A stretch of 6,503 bases of DNA, taken from assembly GCA_002491115.1 (NCBI GenBank), contig DKVI01000055.1, forward strand, positions 1 to 6,503, in the 5' to 3' direction. This stretch comes from Lachnospiraceae bacterium UBA7182 (GTDB lineage Bacteria > Bacillota > Clostridia > Lachnospirales > Lachnospiraceae). The translations under genes were made by a program, and so were the position numbers. Below, piece by piece: positions 1 to 4,630 of this stretch. Position 1 is the stretch's first letter; every line of letters begins with the position of its first letter. A model generated the notes under the pieces. That model was not told the origin of the DNA. It worked only from the letters and a program-made list of their open reading frames with translations, and made no database searches.

Positions 1-51
1 GCAGATTGGGAAAGTATTATTTAAGAAAGGTATGAAAGGGGGTATCAGGAT

Positions 52-693
52 ATGGCTATGGGTGCGGCAAAGATCAGATCGGATATGCTGAAACAGACGG
101 AAAAGACCGGTTCATCCGCTAAAAAGAAACTCGCAAAGATAAAAGCCAGAATACGGGCAGGGAGGCGGCTTACGCCGGATGAAAAAGCCTTCTTAAAGAA
201 ATATGCCCCGGAACTGTATCTCGAAGCCGTGGCAAAGGAAAGAGATACTTCGGCCCAGGAGCGCCGTGAGAAAAAGCGCAGGCAGGAAAAAGAGACAAAA
301 CGGATCAGAGAGCAGAAAAGAGCACAGGAAAGGAAGCTTCGGGAAGAGCGGGCAAAGGAACGGACCCGTAAAAAACAGTTGGAAGAGAAACGTCTTGCAG
401 AGGACCTGAAAGAGCAGAAGATCGCAGACTACACCGATAAGAGAAAAGTCATGTCCGACGCCGCAGAGGAAAAAGTGCAGGAAAAACTGGCGTTTAAAAA
501 GATGCAGTACACCGGCGCCATGGATCCCATGGAATCGGAGATCCGGGCATCGGAGATGTCGGAAGCTGCCGCCGATTTGTCCGGCCATCCTACTGGTATA
601 CCTACAGGCCGTGCGGCATATCGCGCCATGGCGAATATGGCGGAATTAAATAACCTGAAAGACGAAATCGACCAGTACAATCTAAAGGCCTGA
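52..693 (+). CDS. Uncharacterised highly charged, probable coiled-coil protein
   Basis: I do not recognise this 213-residue protein and assign no function. Residues 1-35 are basic. Residues about 36-62 form a small predicted-helical block with the pattern G-R-R-L-T-x-D-E-K-x-F-L-K-K-x-x-P-E-L-Y. Residues about 62-125 are almost entirely K, R, E, Q and A, which suggests a long coiled coil or single alpha-helix. The C-terminal part (about 150-213) is less biased, has a short Gly/Pro break (HPTGIPTG, 179-186), then a final helix. There is no cysteine, signal peptide or membrane segment, so it is probably cytosolic. The start has two options: ATG 52 with a purine-rich AAAGGGGG at 35-42, or ATG 58 with AGGA at 47-50 seven bases upstream; they differ by two residues. 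It is read in the same direction as ribU, but ribU has its own promoter. The charge bias makes homology searches prone to spurious hits. Confidence 0.8.
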   Translation: MAMGAAKIRSDMLKQTEKTGSSAKKKLAKIKARIRAGRRLTPDEKAFLKKYAPELYLEAVAKERDTSAQERREKKRRQEKETKRIREQKRAQERKLREERAKERTRKKQLEEKRLAEDLKEQKIADYTDKRKVMSDAAEEKVQEKLAFKKMQYTGAMDPMESEIRASEMSEAAADLSGHPTGIPTGRAAYRAMANMAELNNLKDEIDQYNLKA

Positions 694-710
694 AAGAAAG
701 GAAAAATTTC

Positions 711-739
711 TTGCGTTCTTTACGGATATGTAGTATGAT
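711..739 (+). promoter_or_regulatory. Probable sigma-A promoter of the FMN riboswitch-ribU unit
   Basis: TTGCGT at 711-716 and TATGAT at 734-739 are separated by 17 bp; each hexamer is close to the housekeeping consensus. Transcription would begin near 746, about 15 nt before the aptamer, which fits a riboswitch leader. It begins only 18 bp after the stop codon of the preceding gene, and I see no terminator between them, so read-through from upstream is also possible. Confidence 0.7.
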
Positions 740-760
740 ACATACATAAATGAAAAGAGA

Positions 761-893
761 TTCTTCGGGGCAGGGTGCGATTCCCTACCGGCGGTGAACC
801 CCTTTGAAAGATGAGGGAAAGTCCGCGACCCGCTTCGGCGGCTGATCCGGTGAGATTCCGGAACCGACAGTGACAGTCTGGATGAGAGAAGAA
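761..893 (+). ncRNA. FMN riboswitch (RFN element)
   Basis: This leader RNA binds flavin mononucleotide and lowers expression of the downstream riboflavin gene when FMN is plentiful. The conserved core is visible: CUUCGGGGCAGGGUG near the 5' end, UUCCCUACCGGCGGU at 781-795, GUCCGCGACCC at 821-831, and CCGACAGUGACAGUCUGGAUG at 864-883 (given here by its ends: CCGACAG and GUCUGGAUG). The closing P1 helix pairs UUCUUC (761-766) with GAAGAA (888-893). An internal helix pairs UCCGG (846-850) with CCGGA (858-862). No conserved core element looks missing. An intrinsic terminator follows about 30 nt later, indicating control mainly by premature termination. The element lies directly upstream of ribU, a classic target. 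Confidence 0.97.
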
Positions 894-923
894 AACATTT
901 TATACATGATTGTGTATGATATG

Positions 924-952
924 CCCCCGGATTTTTATAATCCGGGGTTTTT
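924..952 (+). terminator. Intrinsic terminator, expression platform of the FMN riboswitch
   Basis: CCCCGGA (925-931) pairs perfectly with UCCGGGG (941-947) around a 9-nt loop, and five U follow at 948-952. An AUGC/GCAU pair (921-924 with 953-956) could flank it. A competing antiterminator is possible: GGGGCA at 767-772 in the 5' part of the aptamer is complementary to UGCCCC at 922-927, the 5' arm of the terminator. FMN binding would hold 767-772 in the aptamer and free the terminator to form. The stem is seen; the switching mechanism is inferred. Confidence 0.88.
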
Positions 953-983
953 GCATGGTCGGAATATCCGGCGCCCATCCGTT

Positions 984-1020
984 TTCTCCAGCGGAATCTC
1001 TTGGACAGTTGAAAGGAGAA
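984..1020 (+). promoter_or_regulatory. Possible ribU Shine-Dalgarno with a sequestering stem
   Basis: The ribU ribosome binding site AAAGGAG is at 1012-1018, eight bases before the start codon. UUCUCC at 984-989 can pair with GGAGAA at 1015-1020, which would cover most of it across a 25-nt loop. This is only six pairs, so it may be incidental, but it would give a second, translational layer of control below the terminator. Confidence 0.3.
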
Positions 1021-1026
1021 TGATTT

Positions 1027-1662
1027 ATGAAAACAACAGCAACCGCACATTCCACAGCAGCTATGAACGGCAGCAATATCCGGACAATCGTCAGCGTAGG
1101 TATGCTTGCCGCTATTTCCGTTGTCCTGATGCTCTTTGAGTTCCCGCTTCCTTTTATCGCGCCCAGCTTCTATGAACTGGATTTCAGTGAGGTTCCGATT
1201 CTGATCGGCGCTTTTGCTTTAGGACCGGTGGCCGGCGTAATGGCCGAGCTTGTGAAGATTCTTTTAAATCTGGCCATCAGCGGAACAGATACGGCATTTG
1301 TAGGTGAACTGGCGAATTTTATCATGGGCTGCGCCTTTGTGATTCCTGCCTCTTTGATTTATAAGAGGAAAAAAAGCCGTAAAAATGCGCTGATCGGTCT
1401 GGGCGTGGGTGCGATTTCCATAACGGCGGCGGCCATATGTATCAATGCGCTGGTTCTGCTTCCCGCCTATTCCAAAGCCTTTGGCACGCCTGTTGAAGTC
1501 TTTATTGAGATGGGAACGGCGATTCATCCGTCGATTAACGGTATCTGGACCTTTGCGTTTCTGGCCGTAGCGCCTTTTAACCTGCTCAAAGGCATCCTTG
1601 TGTCTGTAATTACAATGCTGCTTTACAAACATATCAGCCCCATTCTGAAAGGAACCCGTTAG
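1027..1662 (+). CDS. ribU: Riboflavin ECF transporter S component RibU
   Basis: This 211-residue integral membrane protein is the substrate-binding S component of an energy-coupling-factor transporter. It would capture riboflavin and associate with the shared EcfA-EcfA'-EcfT module, which is not encoded here. Hydrophobic segments lie at about 19-38, 52-72, 92-112, 120-145 and 172-200, consistent with the compact multi-helix S-component fold. The Ala-rich first helix (VGMLAAISVVLM, 24-35) fits the helix-1 T-subunit contact of these proteins. The block FYELDFSEVPILIGAFALGP (48-67) followed by VAGVMAELVKILLN is typical of RibU, as is the C-terminal INGIWTFAFLAVAPFNLLKG (170-189). The start is set by AAAGGAG at 1012-1018. 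The FMN riboswitch upstream independently supports riboflavin as the substrate and predicts expression when cellular FMN is low. It is the only gene between its promoter and a terminator, so probably monocistronic. Confidence 0.95.
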   Translation: MKTTATAHSTAAMNGSNIRTIVSVGMLAAISVVLMLFEFPLPFIAPSFYELDFSEVPILIGAFALGPVAGVMAELVKILLNLAISGTDTAFVGELANFIMGCAFVIPASLIYKRKKSRKNALIGLGVGAISITAAAICINALVLLPAYSKAFGTPVEVFIEMGTAIHPSINGIWTFAFLAVAPFNLLKGILVSVITMLLYKHISPILKGTR

Positions 1663-1670
1663 AGTCAGGA

Positions 1671-1699
1671 TTGTTTTCGGAGAAAAAATGTGCTACAAT
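1671..1699 (+). promoter_or_regulatory. Probable extended -10 promoter of the tsaE-tsaB-rimI unit
   Basis: TTGTTT at 1671-1676 and TACAAT at 1694-1699 are 17 bp apart, with TG at 1691-1692 giving an extended -10 (TGC before the hexamer). The predicted start near 1706 falls in the loop of the hairpin described for 1690-1729. Transcripts from here would carry only its 3' arm and so escape termination. The leader to tsaE would be only about 37 nt. Confidence 0.6.
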
Positions 1700-1729
1700 C
1701 TCGATATATGAGATTGCGGCACTTTTTTT
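1690..1729 (+). terminator. Intrinsic terminator of the ribU unit
   Basis: GUGC (1690-1693) pairs with GCAC (1719-1722) and CAAUCUC (1696-1702) pairs with GAGAUUG (1710-1716), joined by a U-G pair (1694/1718) and one A-C mismatch (1695/1717). The loop is GAUAUAU (1703-1709). Seven U follow at 1723-1729. It would end transcripts coming from ribU while sharing DNA with the tsaE promoter. Confidence 0.85.
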
Positions 1730-1742
1730 ATGGGAGGCATAT

Positions 1743-2186
1743 ATGAGAGAGACAGCCTGCATGGATACGTTCTGCGCAGAAGATACCTTTTTGCTGGGCA
1801 GGAAGATAGGAGAAAAAGCAAGACCCGGCATGGTCATCTCCCTGGTGGGAGACCTGGGCGTGGGAAAAACGGTCTTTGCCCAGGGGCTGGCGAAAGGGCT
1901 GGGAATAGAGGAACCGGTCGTAAGCCCTACTTTTACGATTCTTCAGATTTATGAAAGCGGAAGGCTTACGCTCAGCCACTTTGACGTATACAGGATTGCG
2001 GATATCGAAGAGATGGACGAGATCGGCTATGAAGATCATTTCTATGGAGACGGTGTCTGTCTGGTGGAATGGGCGGATCTGATCAAAGAGCTGCTTCCTG
2101 AAGATGCCTGCAAGGTGGTTATAGAAAAAGATCCGCAAAAAGGATTTGAATACCGGAAGATCACACTGGAAGGATTGGAGGTATAG
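1743..2186 (+). CDS. tsaE: tRNA t6A biosynthesis ATPase TsaE
   Basis: This is the P-loop ATPase needed for synthesis of N6-threonylcarbamoyladenosine at position 37 of ANN-decoding tRNAs. It works with the TsaB-TsaD heterodimer in the cytosol and is thought to drive the catalytic cycle. In the 147-residue product the Walker A motif GDLGVGKT is at 36-43, the conserved SPTF at 61-64, HFDVYR at 79-84 and the Walker B-like LVEWAD at 107-112; length and motif order are normal for the family. The ATG at 1743 follows GGGAGG at 1732-1737 by five bases. The reading frame stays open upstream to a TTG at 1671, but that extension crosses the terminator and promoter and lacks a binding site, so I reject it. 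tsaB starts 7 bp after the stop, giving a tight operon of t6A genes. Confidence 0.97.
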   Translation: MRETACMDTFCAEDTFLLGRKIGEKARPGMVISLVGDLGVGKTVFAQGLAKGLGIEEPVVSPTFTILQIYESGRLTLSHFDVYRIADIEEMDEIGYEDHFYGDGVCLVEWADLIKELLPEDACKVVIEKDPQKGFEYRKITLEGLEV

Positions 2187-2193
2187 TTAAAAT

Positions 2194-2934
2194 ATGAAAG
2201 TTCTTGCTTTGGACAGTTCCGGTCTGGTTGCGTCAGTAGCCCTGGTGGAGGGGACTCCGAAAGCGTCCAGCCTGCTGGCGGAGTATACGCTCAATTATAA
2301 AAAGACACATTCTCAGACACTGCTTCCTATGCTGGATGAGATCGTCCGCATGACAGAACTGGATCTTAAGACGGTGGATGCCATAGCGGTTGCGTCGGGG
2401 CCGGGTTCTTTTACAGGGCTTCGTATCGGTTCTGCCACAGCCAAAGGGCTGGGATTTGCGCTTGACAGGCCGCTGGCGGCGGTTCCGACTCTGGAAGCGC
2501 TGGCGTATAATCTGTTTGGGACGGACAGGCTGATCTGCCCTTTGATGGATGCCAGAAGGAATCAGGTATACACAGGGATCTATGAATTTGAAGGAGAATG
2601 CCTGAAGATTCTGCATTCTCCCATGGCTGCGGATATTGCTGAAGTTGCGGATTTGCTGTGCGGATTTGGACGGGATGTGATCTTTTTGGGAGACGGAGTC
2701 CCTGTATATAAAGAACGTCTGCAGGAGCTGATGGCAGACAGGATGCAAAGTGCGGGCGTTCAGACTTTATGGGCTCCGGCTCATCTGAATAAACAGCGGG
2801 CGGGCGCGGTGGGAGCCAGGGCGCTTTGGTATCTGTGGGAAGGAAACACGCAGACGGCTGCGGAACATACGCCGGAGTACCTTCGCCTGTCTCAGGCGGA
2901 GAGAGAACGGGCAGAGCAGGAAGAAAAATCATGA
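2194..2934 (+). CDS. tsaB: tRNA t6A biosynthesis protein TsaB
   Basis: TsaB is a catalytically inactive paralogue of TsaD that dimerises with it and forms the platform for TsaE during t6A37 formation. The 246-residue product begins with the ASKHA-type strand MKVLALDSSG (1-10), has the signature GPGSFTGLRIG at 69-79, DARRNQVY at 119-126, and the late PEYLRLSQAE at 227-236. It lacks the His-x-x-x-His metal site seen in TsaD, as expected. The nearest strong ribosome binding site is GGAGG at 2177-2181, inside the end of tsaE and 12 bases from the ATG, a longish gap that suggests translational coupling to tsaE. Its stop codon overlaps the rimI start in ATGA, again implying coupling. Confidence 0.96.
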   Translation: MKVLALDSSGLVASVALVEGTPKASSLLAEYTLNYKKTHSQTLLPMLDEIVRMTELDLKTVDAIAVASGPGSFTGLRIGSATAKGLGFALDRPLAAVPTLEALAYNLFGTDRLICPLMDARRNQVYTGIYEFEGECLKILHSPMAADIAEVADLLCGFGRDVIFLGDGVPVYKERLQELMADRMQSAGVQTLWAPAHLNKQRAGAVGARALWYLWEGNTQTAAEHTPEYLRLSQAERERAEQEEKS

Positions 2935-3371
2935 TCCGCCGGATGCGGAAGTCGGATTTGCCTGCCGTCGCGAAGCTTGAGGAAAAATACTTTTCTGTTC
3001 CCTGGTCCGAACACGCCTTAAAACAGAGCCTTGAAAAGCCGGAGTATCTGTTCTTCGTTGCTTCCGAAAAGGGGGAGGCGGTCGGATACGGAGGTGTTCT
3101 GAAAGTACTTGATGAGGGAAATATCCTGAATATTGTGGTAGATGAAAGGTTTCGGGGGCGCGGGATCGGCAGGGAACTTACCCGGACATTGTTAGAAGAA
3201 GGGAAAAGGCAGGGAATGCAGGCTTTTACCCTGGAAGTGAGAGTCGGCAATGTATCTGCCATCCGTCTGTATGAAAGCCTGGGGTTTGTAAGTGAAGGCG
3301 TACGGAAACATTTCTATGAAAAGCCTGTGGAGGATGCTCTGATCATGTGGAAAAGAGAGCCACAGCAGTGA
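2931..3371 (+). CDS. rimI: Ribosomal protein-alanine N-acetyltransferase RimI
   Basis: This GNAT-fold enzyme transfers acetyl from acetyl-CoA to the N-terminal amine of a protein, classically ribosomal protein bS18; other substrates are possible. In the 146-residue product, residues 1-60 hold the N-terminal half with VPWSEHAL at 23-30. The acetyl-CoA pyrophosphate loop R-G-R-G-I-G is at 75-80 within ERFRGRGIGREL. LEVRVGNVSAIRLYESLGF at 101-119 is the typical RimI motif. E102 and Y114 correspond by motif to the catalytic Glu and Tyr of enterobacterial RimI. The C-terminal RKHFYEKPVEDALIMW also fits. The ATG at 2931 overlaps the tsaB stop and is preceded by AGGAAG at 2918-2923; an upstream in-frame GTG/ATG extension into tsaB is rejected. 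Genes of this type regularly sit between tsaB and tsaD. No terminator is evident downstream. Confidence 0.93.
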   Translation: MIRRMRKSDLPAVAKLEEKYFSVPWSEHALKQSLEKPEYLFFVASEKGEAVGYGGVLKVLDEGNILNIVVDERFRGRGIGRELTRTLLEEGKRQGMQAFTLEVRVGNVSAIRLYESLGFVSEGVRKHFYEKPVEDALIMWKREPQQ

Positions 3372-3384
3372 CAGTGATTCCCTA

Positions 3385-3413
3385 TTTTCATTAAAACAAA
3401 GACTGATTATAAT
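3385..3413 (+). promoter_or_regulatory. Probable internal promoter before the zinc-ribbon gene
   Basis: TATAAT at 3408-3413 is a perfect -10, with TTTTCA at 3385-3390 (four of six consensus bases) exactly 17 bp upstream. Transcription would start near 3420, some 34 nt before the next gene. It sits in the only sizeable gap of the tsaE-ispD run, so rnz, tsaD and ispD could be expressed independently of tsaE-tsaB-rimI. Confidence 0.6.
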
Positions 3414-3453
3414 CTTCCATGTAGAGATCAGGATCACACGAGGAGGATAAAAT

Positions 3454-3702
3454 ATGCGTCAGTATATGGGTTCGGATAAAAGGACACTGGAAAAAATCGT
3501 ATGCAATCAGTGCGGGCAGGAATTGAAACTGGAAAATGGAATCGTGCAGGAAGGCGTATTTTCGGGGGATGCCCGCTGGGGCTATTTTTCCGGATGGGAC
3601 GGAGAACGACATTCTTTTGACCTTTGCGAAAAATGCTACAGACGTTTGATTGGCAGCTTTCGGCTTCCTGTCACGGTGGAGGAAGAGACAGAACTTCTGT
3701 AG
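3454..3702 (+). CDS. Small zinc-ribbon-like protein of unknown function
   Basis: This 82-residue protein has two Cys-x-x-Cys pairs, CNQC at 17-20 and CEKC at 58-61, about 37 residues apart, as expected for one structural zinc site (zinc ribbon or knuckle pair). Between them lies an aromatic, Gly-rich stretch, WGYFSGWDGERHSFDLC (42-58), which looks like a constrained and conserved core rather than random sequence. There is no signal peptide or membrane segment, so it is probably cytosolic. A strong AGGAGG at 3441-3446 lies seven bases before the ATG, and an independent promoter lies upstream, so the gene is very likely real. The RNase Z-like gene follows after 8 bp with its binding site abutting this stop codon, implying coupled translation. 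I know similar small proteins only as hypotheticals. A role in nucleic-acid binding or as a partner of its neighbour is a guess from context. Confidence 0.9.
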   Translation: MRQYMGSDKRTLEKIVCNQCGQELKLENGIVQEGVFSGDARWGYFSGWDGERHSFDLCEKCYRRLIGSFRLPVTVEEETELL

Positions 3703-3710
3703 GAGAGACT

Positions 3711-4625
3711 ATGTTAGATATATGCTTGCTGGGAAGCGGCGGGATGATGCCGCTTCCTTATCGTTGGCTGACTTCCCTGATGGTTCGTTATAATGGAAGC
3801 AGTCTTTTGATCGACTGCGGGGAAGGTACACAGATCGCGATCCGGGAAAAAGGATGGAGCTTTAAGCCTGTGGATGTAATCTGCTTTACCCATTATCATG
3901 GGGATCATATCAGTGGTCTTCCGGGGCTTTTGCTGACTATGGGAAATGCGGAACGCACGGAACCTCTGACTCTGATCGGACCCAAAGGCCTGGAAAGAGT
4001 TGTGAACGCCCTGCGGGTTATCGCGCCGGAGCTTCCGTTTCCGATTGTTTTTAAAGAGATCGACAGAGCAGAGGAAGAATTTTGTCTGCATGGTTATCGG
4101 TTAAAGGCTTTTAAAGTGAATCATAATGTATTATGTTACGGCTATACGCTGGAACTGGACCGGGCAGGCAGATTTCATCCGGAAGAAGCGTTAAAGCTGG
4201 AGATTCCCAAGATATACTGGAGCCGTCTGCAAAAAGGGGAGACCGTTACGGATGGGGACAGGATCTTTACGCCGGACATGGTCCTGGGCGGACAGCGTAA
4301 AGGGATCAAACTGACTTACTGTACGGATACCAGGCCGACCCGATCCATCGTGGATAATGCCATGTATTCGGATCTGTTTATCTGCGAAGGAATGTACGGG
4401 GAAAAGGAAAAAGAGGCCAAGGCAAGAGAGCATAAGCATATGACTTTTTATGAGGCGGCAAAGCTGGCACGGGCAGCGGAAGTTAAGGAACTGTGGCTGA
4501 CCCATTACAGTCCTTCTTTGAATCACCCCGAAGAATACATGGAGGAAGTACGAAAGATCTTTCCGGCGGCAAAGGCGGGAAAGGACAGCAAATTTGTCGA
4601 GCTGTATTTTGATAAGGATGAATAG
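3711..4625 (+). CDS. rnz: RNase Z-like metallo-beta-lactamase fold hydrolase
   Basis: The 304-residue product has the metallo-beta-lactamase fold and the features of ribonuclease Z, the endonuclease that removes 3' trailers from tRNA precursors. The metal-binding motif H-Y-H-G-D-H is at 61-66, with further likely ligands H138 (NHN, then CYGY), D206 (CTDTRPT, 204-210) and H265 (LTHYSP, 263-268). H243 lies in the EHKHMTFYEAA helix. LLIDCGEGTQ (32-41) is typical. Two regions depart from the textbook form: the N-terminal loop reads GMMPLPYRWLTS (11-22), and the arm that carries the tRNA-gripping Gly/Pro motif in short-form RNase Z reads EIPKIYWSRLQKGE (164-177), without the usual PPGP. So it may be a true RNase Z or a related phosphodiesterase. 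AGGAGAG at 3701-3707 fixes the start at 3711; an in-frame ATG at 3624 would overlap the previous gene and is rejected. tsaD follows after 5 bp. Confidence 0.87.
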   Translation: MLDICLLGSGGMMPLPYRWLTSLMVRYNGSSLLIDCGEGTQIAIREKGWSFKPVDVICFTHYHGDHISGLPGLLLTMGNAERTEPLTLIGPKGLERVVNALRVIAPELPFPIVFKEIDRAEEEFCLHGYRLKAFKVNHNVLCYGYTLELDRAGRFHPEEALKLEIPKIYWSRLQKGETVTDGDRIFTPDMVLGGQRKGIKLTYCTDTRPTRSIVDNAMYSDLFICEGMYGEKEKEAKAREHKHMTFYEAAKLARAAEVKELWLTHYSPSLNHPEEYMEEVRKIFPAAKAGKDSKFVELYFDKDE

Positions 4626-4630
4626 ATATT

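Noticed and set aside
1..51. Possible tail of an upstream gene; frame 3 gives RLGKYYLRKV ending at a TGA at 33-35, just before the ribosome binding site of the first gene.
   Set aside because: Ten residues cannot be recognised, and frame 1 also ends in a stop (22-24) with an equally plausible tail. The sequence left of the window would decide it.
203..409. A 68-codon + strand open frame inside the first gene.
   Set aside because: It is the out-of-frame reading of the purine-rich charged-helix region and has no ribosome binding site or recognisable content.
902..917. Small hairpin AUACAU/GUGUAU between the riboswitch and its terminator.
   Set aside because: Six pairs, mostly AU with one GU, and no U tract. 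It may be a spacer element but cannot be supported as a terminator or antiterminator.
870..1139. An 89-codon + strand open frame.
   Set aside because: It runs from inside the conserved FMN aptamer through the terminator into ribU in a different frame and has no ribosome binding site.
1671..1742. A 24-codon N-terminal extension of tsaE from a TTG codon.
   Set aside because: It would be encoded by the promoter and terminator sequence, has no family similarity and no ribosome binding site, while ATG 1743 has a good one and gives the normal TsaE length.
2411..3262. A 283-codon open frame on the - strand, opposite tsaB and rimI.
   Set aside because: It lies fully antisense to two well-recognised genes. 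Its composition (Pro, Ser, Arg and Cys rich, no domain) is that of a shadow frame. Other - strand frames across the window are rejected for the same reason.
3405..3414. Perfect 10-bp palindrome GATTATAATC around the -10 box of the internal promoter, considered as an operator.
   Set aside because: Symmetry does not extend into the flanks, and TATAAT-like sequence readily gives short AT palindromes; too weak to call a regulator site.
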